A stretch of 35,177 bases of DNA from Ruminococcaceae bacterium UBA4871 (GTDB taxonomy: Bacteria > Bacillota > Clostridia > Oscillospirales > Acutalibacteraceae), in assembly GCA_002399445.1 (NCBI GenBank), contig DHDR01000003.1, positions 62,129-97,305 of the forward strand, in the 5' to 3' direction. How positions within the stretch are numbered: the first letter of the stretch is position 1; the number at the start of each line of letters is the position of its first letter. The translations under genes and the position numbers were made by a program. This document shows, piece after piece, positions 15,682-23,383 of the stretch. The notes under the pieces were generated by a model that ran no database searches, was not told the DNA's origin, and was given only the letters and a program-made list of their open reading frames with translations.

Positions 15682-17007
15682 TCAGTTTGTACTGTTGTCT
15701 TCATAGATAAACTGCCGCAGCAGCGAACAGTTTTGCTCCATGTCAGCGACTTCCACCCATCCGGCACTGTCCAGTGTTTCTCCCTGAAAGGTGTTGTCTG
15801 CCGGAATTTGCTGTGTCTGCTGTTTAAAGAATACAGCAGGTGCATTAAACATGCAAATTGCAGAAAGCTGCGACGCGGGAATGTTTGTCCAAATCAACGG
15901 CATAATTTTTTTTAAAACACTGTTTAATTTAAAGGGACCGGAAGCTGCCATCTTTTTAATAATCTGGCCAATTACTTCGCGCTGACGCTGGGCACGTCCG
16001 TAATCATTACCATAGTTGCGGATACGGGTATAGTATAATGCCTGTATTCCTTTCAGCTTATATTTACCGGGTGTGAAATGCGTTCCCAAATTTTCATTAA
16101 ACTGTGTACAAAGCCCTTGATTGAGTGTAACATCGATTCCACCGACTTCATTGATAATGGTTGAAAAGGAGTCAAAGTTAACTGCCATATATTGATCTAT
16201 TTTGATGCGGTAATTGTTTTCCAATGTCTGCATGGTCATGGCAGGGCCGCCGTAAGCAAAGGCGGAGTTTAATTTCTGGCGTCCGTGATTCGGAATCTCT
16301 GCATAAGTATCTCGTAAAAAGGAGGTCATTTTCAGCTTTTGATGCTTGCGGTCAATGGAGAGCAGAATCATAGAGTCGCTGCGGTGGGTGTTTTCGGAAT
16401 CCTGATCAATGCCAATCAGCAGGATGTTTGTTACCCAAGGGCTGGATTTAATGCTCCAGTCGGGGGAATGTTCCGGTGTGCGTGCATAGGTACTCTGACT
16501 GGTTGGGTTATGTGTGCGGTCCATACCGGAAAAAAGAGCAGTCAGCCACGCAAACAGGAGAATAGCAAGGAGCAGCAGAATACAAACGATATTGCGCACG
16601 ATATGATGCCTTTTCGGTCGGCGGGGAATGCCAGTATTGCCTCCGCGTGCAGAAACGGCGGCAGCACGCTGACGGGAAACAGAAGTCGCGCGATCATCCG
16701 GATCAAACCCATCATGATAGCGTACCTGTGCTTCTTGTCTGCGGCGCGCGTTAGCCACACGGCGCTGACGGGCTGCCGCTGTGCGTTTGGTATTGGCAGC
16801 CTGTCTGCGGCTGCTGTAGGAGGAGATGTCTACCATCGGCTCTTGTCTGTGGCTGGAATGAGAATAGATATTCCGGTTATTGTGATTAGCAGTGCTGCAG
16901 TTCGGCCTGTTATAGGGTCTTGAACCGTTTTCTCGGTACGGACGATAGGTGGAACCGGCAGCCGGATCTTCGCGCCGCGTCCTGTTGCTGTTTGGAGTGA
17001 ATGTCAT
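15682..17007 (-). CDS. LytR-CpsA-Psr (LCP) family cell-wall glycopolymer ligase
   Basis: A membrane-anchored phosphotransferase expected to attach teichoic-acid-like or capsular polymers to peptidoglycan outside the cell. Residues 1-136 are a long, disordered, strongly basic cytoplasmic tail rich in Arg, Asn and Ser, unusually long for the family. One transmembrane helix follows at about 137-160. The extracellular LCP domain spans about 190-345: NILLIGIDQD, HRSDSMILLSID, MTSFLRDTYAEIP, NSAFAYGG, VGGIDVTL and RAQRQREVI, including the pyrophosphate-binding Arg and Asp residues. The last 90 residues are less conserved. AGAGGGA precedes ATG 17007. Confidence 0.93.
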   Translation of the reverse strand: MTFTPNSNRTRREDPAAGSTYRPYRENGSRPYNRPNCSTANHNNRNIYSHSSHRQEPMVDISSYSSRRQAANTKRTAAARQRRVANARRRQEAQVRYHDGFDPDDRATSVSRQRAAAVSARGGNTGIPRRPKRHHIVRNIVCILLLLAILLFAWLTALFSGMDRTHNPTSQSTYARTPEHSPDWSIKSSPWVTNILLIGIDQDSENTHRSDSMILLSIDRKHQKLKMTSFLRDTYAEIPNHGRQKLNSAFAYGGPAMTMQTLENNYRIKIDQYMAVNFDSFSTIINEVGGIDVTLNQGLCTQFNENLGTHFTPGKYKLKGIQALYYTRIRNYGNDYGRAQRQREVIGQIIKKMAASGPFKLNSVLKKIMPLIWTNIPASQLSAICMFNAPAVFFKQQTQQIPADNTFQGETLDSAGWVEVADMEQNCSLLRQFIYEDNSTN

Positions 17008-17057
17008 ATGATTCCCTCTATTTCCTAAAACTAAATTATACCGCTCAAGTATAATCT

Positions 17058-17086
17058 ATTTTAACGAGGCATCTATGTGCTGTCAA
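17058..17086 (-). promoter_or_regulatory. promoter of the LCP gene
   Basis: Minus strand TTGACA (17086-17081), 17 bp, TAAAAT (17063-17058). A second TATAAT-like box lies slightly downstream at about 17036-17041. Confidence 0.6.
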
Positions 17087-17127
17087 GTTATGTAAACTTT
17101 TCTGCTGCTGGGTAGTTAGCAGGGAGG

Positions 17128-17156
17128 TTGACATTCTGCATGCAAGTCGATACTAT
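17128..17156 (+). promoter_or_regulatory. promoter of the 32-residue membrane protein
   Basis: Consensus TTGACA (17128-17133), 17 bp, TACTAT (17151-17156), about 65 nt before the small ORF start. Confidence 0.65.
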
Positions 17157-17221
17157 TATAAAATATAGTTGTATTTATCCTATCAAAAAGTATGAGCTGT
17201 TTATTTAGAAAGGACCGGCCT

Positions 17222-17320
17222 ATGACAGAAAAGAAAAGGAAATTCATTGTTCGTATAGTAGCCATTGCTTGTGCGGCTCTGGTAGCAGGTGGAGCTTTGG
17301 TGGCAGTCTTTTTTATGTAA
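17222..17320 (+). CDS. 32-residue single-pass membrane protein
   Basis: This ORF is too short for most gene finders. It has a good ribosome binding site (AGAAAGGA, 7 bp before ATG 17222) and its own consensus promoter. The product is a basic N-terminus (MTEKKRKF) followed by one hydrophobic segment (IVRIVAIACAALVAGGALV) to the end, so an inside-positive single transmembrane helix is expected. Size and layout recall Prli42-type mini membrane proteins of Firmicutes, but no homology can be claimed from so few residues. It is divergent from the LCP gene and converges on the uracil-DNA glycosylase gene. Confidence 0.65.
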   Translation: MTEKKRKFIVRIVAIACAALVAGGALVAVFFM

Positions 17321-17362
17321 AAAAACAATCGAAACTTTTCAGTAAACGGAGTATCTGGTTGT

Positions 17363-17944
17363 TTACGACAATCCAATGTTAATATCAAGTTCCTGAATCT
17401 TATCCCGAAGTCCAAGAAAATCTTCAAAGGCTTCCGGCTTTTTGCGCGGATCACGCAATAAGGCGGCGGGATGAAGAGTGGCCATCATCCAGATACTGCC
17501 TTTTTGTATCCACTGCCCGTGTTGTCTGGTAATTTTAATTTTTGGGTCCATGATGCGCATGGCAGCTATGCGGCCGAGGCAGACAATGATCTTTGGGTGG
17601 AGCAGTGCAGTTTGAGCACGCAGCCATGAAATACATTTTTCTTGTTCCTCCGGAAGCGGATCACGATTCTTCGGAGGTCGGCATTTTACAATGTTGGCAA
17701 TATAAATATTCTGATGCCGGTCTAAATCTATGGCATCCAGCATTTTATCCAGCAGCTGGCCGCTTCGGCCGACAAATGGTTCACCTTTCAAGTCTTCCTG
17801 TTCACCGGGTCCTTCACCAATGAACAGAATTTCTGCATGAGGGTTGCCAATTCCAAATACCAGATTTGTCCGCGTGCGGGCTAAGTCGCATTGTTCGCAG
17901 TTTTTACAGGCAGACTCAAGTTCCTGCCAGTTCTGATAGATCAT
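17363..17944 (-). CDS. family 4 uracil-DNA glycosylase (iron-sulfur type)
   Basis: It removes uracil from DNA after cytosine deamination or dUTP incorporation. The 193-residue protein has the family 4 signatures: GEGPGEQEDLKGEPFVGRSGQLLD (motif 1 with the catalytic region), NIVKCRPPKNRDP, and HPAALLRDP (the uracil-binding His loop). Four cysteines suit the [4Fe-4S] cluster: Cys13 and Cys16 (ACKNCEQC), the Cys of VKCRPP and the Cys of EKCISW. CAGGAGGG precedes ATG 17944. The PAS-GGDEF gene ends 40 bp upstream on the same strand without a terminator, so the two may share a transcript. Confidence 0.93.
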   Translation of the reverse strand: MIYQNWQELESACKNCEQCDLARTRTNLVFGIGNPHAEILFIGEGPGEQEDLKGEPFVGRSGQLLDKMLDAIDLDRHQNIYIANIVKCRPPKNRDPLPEEQEKCISWLRAQTALLHPKIIVCLGRIAAMRIMDPKIKITRQHGQWIQKGSIWMMATLHPAALLRDPRKKPEAFEDFLGLRDKIQELDINIGLS

Positions 17945-17984
17945 TCAATACCCTCCTGATTTTTCAAGCTATCCTTCTATCATT

Positions 17985-19691
17985 TTAATTACTATGATAA
18001 AACGCATAATGATTGGGCCCGTTGTGTTTTGCTTGGTAAAGTGCTGTGTCGGCTGTTTTATAGAGCTCATTAAAATTTCGTCCATCTTTGGGCGCAATCG
18101 CAATTCCCATGCAGACAGAGACTGTCAAATCCTTGTTATATCTTTGAAGAATACAGGAAGAAAGCCTGGCAATATGATTGGCAAGTGATTTTATGGAAGA
18201 AATGCTGTGCAAAAAAATGACAAACTCGTCGCCGCCCAATCTGCCGCAAATATCTTTTGAACCGATATTCCGCTGCAAAACAGTACTGATGTTCCGAAGA
18301 ACATGGTCGCCGAATTGATGACCAAACGAATCATTAATATACTTAAAATGATCCACATCGATCATGATAAATGCGTGTTGGTTGTAAGGTGAATATCGCA
18401 GCGTCTGTTGGATGTTTTTAATCAATGCCCGCCGATTCAGCAAGTTTGTCAGGGGATCTTGACGAGCATTTTTTTTCAATTTTAAAAGATACTGTTTTTG
18501 TGAATTGATATCCGCGACCCTTATAAATGCTTTTAAGGATTTGGAATATGAATCCTCAATTAACTGTGCATGGCTGGAATACCAGATCAGCTTGCCGCTT
18601 TTCGAGGTGTATCGGTATTCTGCTGTGACATGGGAATGCCCGTTCTGGTAACTTTTAATCAAGGCACCGCGGGAAAAGCAGTTCAAATACTGGCTGCGGT
18701 CTTCTAAATAGATAGAATTAGAAAAATTTTTACAGAATTCAGAATAATAAGGAGATCTTGAAGCTAAAGCCTGTAAAGAGGAATTTTGACATTCAAATCT
18801 AACGATTCGGTTATTCATGAGATCACATTCGAAATAAATCAAATGACCTTTCTGCATTTCTTCACAACATTGGCGGTACTGTTCATAGGTGATTTCTTTT
18901 TCATGCTGCTCTGTGATATTTTGGCAAGTGATTATTGCATGAGCATCGGTATATGCTGAGGCAGGCGCAAGTGTATATTTTAGTTCAAACCATGAGGGAG
19001 TTTCAGCTTGAGACAGCTGTATGGCAATGACACAGCTGCCGGCTAGTTCACCAGTGCTTATAGAAGCAAAAAATTCATTTAGGATTTTTTTGTTGGAATC
19101 GGTTAGCAGTTTACTGGCAGATATACGTTCTGGAACCTGATGAAGGACATTTGGAATCTGTTGGCTGATTTTCTGCCCATAGGGAAATACCAGTGTGTGG
19201 GTATGAAGGTTGTAACAGGATAACGAAAATTCTCGCTGCTGGCTGGCTGCCAGACAGAGTTTCTTCCCTAAATATAACTGTCCTAACAGCTTTTGCTGCT
19301 TTGTTATATCAAAGAATCCCCACAGCATATGCCCATCAAACGGCTGCTGCAGACTGCATCGTGTCAGCAAGAATTTTGTCTGGCCATTTCGGCAGACAGC
19401 GTCAATTTTCATTTCAAAGAAACTAAGATTTTCTGCCTTTGCCTGGGAAAGAGCATTTTGCAAAGACTGAAAGGTATCTGGTTTTAAGACAGACCGTAGG
19501 TTGGAAAACTTTTCTGCGGCAGCCTGTGCGGGTGTGTAGTGAAACATTGTATAAAATAAATTATTGGCAGAGAGAATTGTTAAGTCTGGATCATATGCAA
19601 GCTGGCAGAGTCCACAGGGAGCAGCGTTCATGAAACCGTTTAACTGTGCTTCCTCGGCCGAACTGATTTTATTACAGCCGTCAGTTACCAT
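17985..19691 (-). CDS. PAS-domain diguanylate cyclase (GGDEF)
   Basis: It is predicted to make cyclic di-GMP from two GTP in response to a cytoplasmic signal; there is no transmembrane segment. The first about 400 residues contain at least two PAS-like units (residues about 15-135, ending WGFFDITKQQK, and about 270-410, ending AFIRVADINSQKQY), with a linker between. The GGDEF domain covers 415-568: DPLTNLLNRRAL, MIDVDHFKYINDSFGHQFGD, and an intact GGDEF at 486-490, so it should be active. The inhibitory RxxD site that normally sits five residues before GGDEF reads GSKD, so product inhibition at that site is unlikely. No EAL domain. ATG 19691 has a weak ribosome binding site (GAAGTGATG). Confidence 0.93.
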   Translation of the reverse strand: MVTDGCNKISSAEEAQLNGFMNAAPCGLCQLAYDPDLTILSANNLFYTMFHYTPAQAAAEKFSNLRSVLKPDTFQSLQNALSQAKAENLSFFEMKIDAVCRNGQTKFLLTRCSLQQPFDGHMLWGFFDITKQQKLLGQLYLGKKLCLAASQQREFSLSCYNLHTHTLVFPYGQKISQQIPNVLHQVPERISASKLLTDSNKKILNEFFASISTGELAGSCVIAIQLSQAETPSWFELKYTLAPASAYTDAHAIITCQNITEQHEKEITYEQYRQCCEEMQKGHLIYFECDLMNNRIVRFECQNSSLQALASRSPYYSEFCKNFSNSIYLEDRSQYLNCFSRGALIKSYQNGHSHVTAEYRYTSKSGKLIWYSSHAQLIEDSYSKSLKAFIRVADINSQKQYLLKLKKNARQDPLTNLLNRRALIKNIQQTLRYSPYNQHAFIMIDVDHFKYINDSFGHQFGDHVLRNISTVLQRNIGSKDICGRLGGDEFVIFLHSISSIKSLANHIARLSSCILQRYNKDLTVSVCMGIAIAPKDGRNFNELYKTADTALYQAKHNGPNHYAFYHSN

Positions 19692-20118
19692 TTCATCACT
19701 TCGTTTTACAGTGTTTTGCTTTTAAGTTACATTCTTATATTGGGTCCTGTAATCAAACGATTTGAAAACTCATCTGCAAATTCACAATACTTTCACACGG
19801 GAATATGCAGAAAATGAGAAAATTTATTCAGAAGATATATTTTTTTACATTTATCATATAAAATTAAAATATTTAATGAAATAAAGCTTTAAAATAGCCA
19901 AAATATAATAATAAATTATAGTTTATAATTATAAACCAAAGTTCCATTGAAGTAAATAGATTTTGGAATGTAAGTTTAAAGAAATAGTTTCTTTTATCTT
20001 TTACAGCTCAGTTTTTAAAATAACATAAGAACATAAGAAGATGTGCATAAAAAATGAGCTGTGCAATTCTGCAACAGCTCATTCTCAACAAAATCATTTC
20101 GACAGAACAGATGCATGC
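19692..20118. other. AT-rich intergenic region between the GGDEF and alcohol dehydrogenase genes
   Basis: About 430 bp, extremely AT-rich between 19850 and 20000. Apart from the alcohol dehydrogenase terminator at 20053-20083 I see no gene, repeat or structured RNA. Confidence 0.5.
20047..20083 (-). terminator. terminator of the alcohol dehydrogenase gene
   Basis: AATGAGCTGT (20053-20062) pairs with ACAGCTCATT (20074-20083), with a T-run following on the minus strand. Confidence 0.85.
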
Positions 20119-21303
20119 TCAGAAATCAACGGGTAAATCATAATAGCAGGCAGTCAGCAATTTTTCCATCTCTTCCTGACTGGGCTGACGCGGATTTGAA
20201 CCGGTACAAGCATCGCTGATTGCCAATGCAGCAATATTATGCAGCTTTTCTTGGAATTCCTTTTCAGGGACCATCCCATCTCCATAGTCCTTGATGGAAT
20301 GGGGAATATCCAGCAAATCATTGTACATGTCAATTTTCCTGCACAGAGCTTGTATCAAATTGTCTTCATCTCCAGTCAGACCGACAGCACGGGCAATGGA
20401 GGCATAGCGTTCACGCGTTTCTGGAATTTTTGCATTGTAGGGAATGACTTTTGGCAGATACATGGCATTAGCACACCCGTGCGGAATGTGGCCGTTTTGA
20501 TAAGCTGCTCCAGTTTTATGCGCCATTGAGTGGACAATGCCGAGCATTGCATTGGAGAATGCCATTCCGGCCAGACATTGTGCATAGTGCATTTGTTCAC
20601 GCGCACTTTTATCCCCTTTATAAGATGCAGGCAAGTACTCAAATACCATTTTAATTGCCTGCAGTGCCAGAGGGTCTGTAAACGGAGAATGCATTGTAGA
20701 GACGTAGGCCTCAATTGCATGTGTCAGAGCATCCATGCCGGTGTAAGCGGTCAGCTTTGGCGGCATGGTTTGTGCCAGTGCCGGATCGACGACTGCCACA
20801 TCAGGTGTAATATTAAAATCAGCCAACGGGTATTTGATGCCGGTCTTATAGTCGGTAATCACTGAAAAAGCCGTTACTTCGGTTGCTGTACCGGAAGTGG
20901 AGGGAATGGCAAGAAACTTTGCCTTTTTACGCAGAGTTGGAAAATGGAAAGGCGTAATCAGATCCTCAAATTTTGTGTCTGGATATTCATAAAATGTCCA
21001 CATTGCTTTGGCGGCATCAATTGGGGAACCGCCGCCGATGGCAACAATCCAGTCGGGCTGGAAGTCCTGCATAACTTTTGCACCGTGCATGACGGTTTCG
21101 ACAGAAGGGTCCGGTTCGACTCCCTCAATAAGGCATGTTTCAAGGCCGGCCTCATGCAGATTGTTTATGACCCTGTCAAGGAAGCCAAAACGTTTCATGG
21201 AGCCTCCGCCAAGTACAACGACAGCTTTTTTACCGGAAAGTTTCTTCAGCTCATCCAATGCATTTGGACCATAATAAATGTCTCTGGGAATAGTAAAACG
21301 CAT
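20119..21303 (-). CDS. iron-containing alcohol dehydrogenase (butanol-dehydrogenase-like)
   Basis: A group III, metal-dependent NAD(P)H alcohol dehydrogenase of 394 residues, probably reducing acetaldehyde or butyraldehyde at the end of fermentation. Visible are the nucleotide-binding GGGSPIDAAKA (residues 90-100), PSTSGTATEVT, and the iron ligands Asp191 and His195 (GMDALTHAIEAYVS), His262 (VHSMAHKTGA) and the PHG His near 275 (GHIPHGCAN). The N-terminal IYYG and length match stand-alone enzymes rather than AdhE. GGAGG lies 10 bp before ATG 21303. It has its own promoter and terminator. Exact substrate cannot be told. Confidence 0.94.
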   Translation of the reverse strand: MRFTIPRDIYYGPNALDELKKLSGKKAVVVLGGGSMKRFGFLDRVINNLHEAGLETCLIEGVEPDPSVETVMHGAKVMQDFQPDWIVAIGGGSPIDAAKAMWTFYEYPDTKFEDLITPFHFPTLRKKAKFLAIPSTSGTATEVTAFSVITDYKTGIKYPLADFNITPDVAVVDPALAQTMPPKLTAYTGMDALTHAIEAYVSTMHSPFTDPLALQAIKMVFEYLPASYKGDKSAREQMHYAQCLAGMAFSNAMLGIVHSMAHKTGAAYQNGHIPHGCANAMYLPKVIPYNAKIPETRERYASIARAVGLTGDEDNLIQALCRKIDMYNDLLDIPHSIKDYGDGMVPEKEFQEKLHNIAALAISDACTGSNPRQPSQEEMEKLLTACYYDLPVDF

Positions 21304-21360
21304 GACTTAATTGCCTCCATTTTTTTACTGATTTGTTATTTTTTATCGAAATATATCCTT

Positions 21361-21388
21361 ATTATAACATGCAAGTCTAAATAGTCAA
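21361..21388 (-). promoter_or_regulatory. promoter of the alcohol dehydrogenase gene
   Basis: Minus strand TTGACT (21388-21383), 16 bp, perfect TATAAT (21366-21361). Confidence 0.7.
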
Positions 21389-21426
21389 GCACGTTTATAA
21401 TCCTTAACAATAAAACACGGAATTTC

Positions 21427-21461
21427 AAAAATACCGCAGTGTATCTTGAATACCTGCGGTA
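21427..21461 (-). terminator. terminator of the Rrf2 gene
   Basis: TACCGCAG (21432-21439) pairs with CTGCGGTA (21454-21461), with an inner GTAT/ATAC helix, and is followed on the minus strand by TTTTTG. Confidence 0.85.
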
Positions 21462-21468
21462 AATTCTG

Positions 21469-21903
21469 CTAAATAAAAAACATATAATTATTTTGACTTC
21501 GCGCTGCTTCTTCCATCAAATCAGAAAGATGAAGAGAAGAGAGCGATTGTTCAACTGCCTGTTCCAAACGGTTGGAAACTAGGTCAAGTGCTGCCTCAGC
21601 ATCCTGCGCATCCTCACTGAGTGTTTTCCCGGGCTTTTCAAATAGAGAAATGTCGGTTGCATGTAAGATATCCAGCATGCTGATTTGAGAAGGCGCATGT
21701 GCCAGCTGGTAGCCTCCTTGTGCTCCCTGAATGGAAGTGACCAACTGAGCGCGTTTAAGCAGGGCAAAGACCTGCTCTAAATAAATACGGGAAATCCCCA
21801 ATCCCTCTGAGAGACGGGTAATATTAACGACCGTATCTTTTCCGGCCTGAGCCATGCGCAGAAGCGCAGCGATCGCGTAACGCCCCTTTGCTGATATGCG
21901 CAT
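21469..21903 (-). CDS. Rrf2 family transcriptional regulator lacking cluster cysteines
   Basis: A 144-residue winged-helix regulator: MRISAKGRYAIAALLRMA opens the domain, and ISRIYLEQVFALLKRAQLVTSIQGAQGGYQLAH is the Rrf2 recognition-helix and wing signature. IscR, NsrR and RirA bind Fe-S clusters through three C-terminal cysteines; here there is no Cys at all, so it is CymR-like in that respect. ATG 21903 follows a run of seven G that forms the ribosome binding site; ATG 21927 has none. A perfect ATAATA-G-TATTAT repeat at the transcript start suggests autoregulation. Targets are unknown. Confidence 0.9.
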   Translation of the reverse strand: MRISAKGRYAIAALLRMAQAGKDTVVNITRLSEGLGISRIYLEQVFALLKRAQLVTSIQGAQGGYQLAHAPSQISMLDILHATDISLFEKPGKTLSEDAQDAEAALDLVSNRLEQAVEQSLSSLHLSDLMEEAARSQNNYMFFI

Positions 21904-21928
21904 AAACTCCCCCCCGTATCCTACCATG

Positions 21929-21941
21929 ATAATAGTATTAT
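21929..21941. promoter_or_regulatory. candidate autoregulatory operator of the Rrf2 gene
   Basis: Perfect inverted repeat ATAATA-g-TATTAT just downstream of the -10 box, over the expected transcript start of the Rrf2 gene. Confidence 0.45.
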
Positions 21942-21945
21942 TATT

Positions 21946-21974
21946 AATATATACTCCTGCCGGGTGTTTGTCAA
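21946..21974 (-). promoter_or_regulatory. promoter of the Rrf2 gene
   Basis: Minus strand TTGACA (21974-21969), 17 bp, TATATT (21951-21946). Confidence 0.7.
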
Positions 21975-22010
21975 TGCGGCGGTACTTTTTCAGTGGAGTT
22001 CACCTAAAGT

Positions 22011-23210
22011 TTATCGGTTTGATGATTTTGTGTCGGAATGTCGATGTTCGCGCAGGCAGAAACAGAGCATGCCAGCGACCATGATGATTGGGAAAATGAC
22101 TGCCAGAAGCAGGCCTCTTTTTAATCCGGCATCTTCCGCGCCGGCAAGACCGGTTAGCCATGGGCCAAGAGAGCACCCGATATCTCCGCAGACAGCCAAC
22201 AGACCGAACATAGAGGTACCTCCATGTGGGAAAGAACGTGCAGCCAAACTGTAAAGCCCAGGCCACATAAGCGAAACAGAAAAGCCGCATAATGCGCATC
22301 CGAGCAGTGCGGGCAGGGGGTACGGGGACAGGGAAGCGGTCAAGTAACAAATGACACATAAAACACTGCAGCTAAGCACCGCAGTATGCAGCTTGATTTT
22401 TTTCCCGAACAGACCGTAAAGCAATCGGCCGGTACCTTCTAGTACAGAAAACAGACATGGTCCCAACAGGTCGCCTGTGACTTTTTCAACCCCCAGTCCG
22501 CGTTCGGCAAAGAGGGAGGACCACTGACTCATGGTAAGGTCACTGGCTCCGGCACACAAAACCATCAGCATACAGAGTAAAAACAGCCGGGAATGCAGAA
22601 GACTGCGGACAGGCGTTTTCTTTTCCGGAGGAAGAGCAGGCGGGATTGGAACGTGTAAAAAGCGGACGAGGTTTATCAATGGAATCAATGCCCAAAGTAT
22701 GGGTAACAGGAACCACTGCTGACTGCCGATATAATGCAGGGAAAGTGTTGTTAAGGCAATAACAGCGACCTGACCCCAGCAGCAAAAGGAATGGAGCAAA
22801 CTCATGGACGACGCTTTCTGTGGAATAGGCAGGGAATCTAAAATCGGGCTGACAAGGTCTTCAATGAGTCCGCTGCCCATTGCACAGCAGACCATTGCAA
22901 TAGACAGTCCCGTAAAGGGGTCTATCAAATTTGGCAGTATTCCCATTAGCAGGAGTCCTACCATTGCGGTTAGATGGGAACCGATGATGCAGTGCCGGAT
23001 TCCGATACGGTCAACAAAACAGACAGAAAAAAAATCCATGCACAGCTGTGTACCAAAATTCAGCAGAATCAGCTGACCAAGCTGTGCAAAGGAAATTTGG
23101 TAATCCGTTTGAAAAACGGTAAAAAGCAACGGTGCCAGGCTGTTGACAATTCCCTGTGTCAGGTATCCCAGGTAACAGGCGCGGCGCGTGTGCCGGTATG
23201 TGCTTTGCAT
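22011..23210 (-). CDS. MFS transporter
   Basis: A 399-residue polytopic membrane protein with about twelve hydrophobic segments in two halves split by a cytoplasmic loop (ALPPEKKTPVRSLLHSRLF). The N-terminal loop after helix 2 contains FVDRIGIRH, the position of the MFS D-R-x-G-R/K motif; the second half has GRLLYGLFGKK in the matching place. The substrate cannot be inferred. ATG 23210 is chosen because GGAGGG lies 8 bp upstream; the frame extends to 23237 without support. A promoter with TTGATT (23264-23259), 17 bp, AATAAT (23241-23236) precedes it. The Rrf2 gene starts 37 bp past its -35 region on the same strand. Confidence 0.88.
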   Translation of the reverse strand: MQSTYRHTRRACYLGYLTQGIVNSLAPLLFTVFQTDYQISFAQLGQLILLNFGTQLCMDFFSVCFVDRIGIRHCIIGSHLTAMVGLLLMGILPNLIDPFTGLSIAMVCCAMGSGLIEDLVSPILDSLPIPQKASSMSLLHSFCCWGQVAVIALTTLSLHYIGSQQWFLLPILWALIPLINLVRFLHVPIPPALPPEKKTPVRSLLHSRLFLLCMLMVLCAGASDLTMSQWSSLFAERGLGVEKVTGDLLGPCLFSVLEGTGRLLYGLFGKKIKLHTAVLSCSVLCVICYLTASLSPYPLPALLGCALCGFSVSLMWPGLYSLAARSFPHGGTSMFGLLAVCGDIGCSLGPWLTGLAGAEDAGLKRGLLLAVIFPIIMVAGMLCFCLREHRHSDTKSSNR

Positions 23211-23235
23211 AGATTTTCCCTCCAAGCAGGATGGC

Positions 23236-23264
23236 ATTATTCCATACTATGGATAAGAAATCAA
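23236..23264 (-). promoter_or_regulatory. promoter of the MFS transporter gene
   Basis: Minus strand TTGATT (23264-23259), 17 bp, AATAAT (23241-23236). Confidence 0.5.
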
Positions 23265-23323
23265 ATTGCTACCTAAAAATTCCAAGGAATGAACTTGAAG
23301 TAATGGGAAGTGTTCGGTAAAAT

Positions 23324-23354
23324 CAAAATAGGGACAGCCAAAACAGCTGTCCCT
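23324..23354 (-). terminator. terminator of the dipeptidase gene
   Basis: AGGGACAGC (23330-23338) pairs perfectly with GCTGTCCCT (23346-23354); ATTTTGATTTT follows on the minus strand. Confidence 0.88.
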
Positions 23355-23383
23355 AATAATCCATGTATTTTTGGAGAGTACTT

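Noticed and set aside
16339..16923. 194-codon plus-strand frame inside the LCP gene
   Set aside because: Antisense to the LCP domain and its basic tail; it lacks a ribosome binding site.
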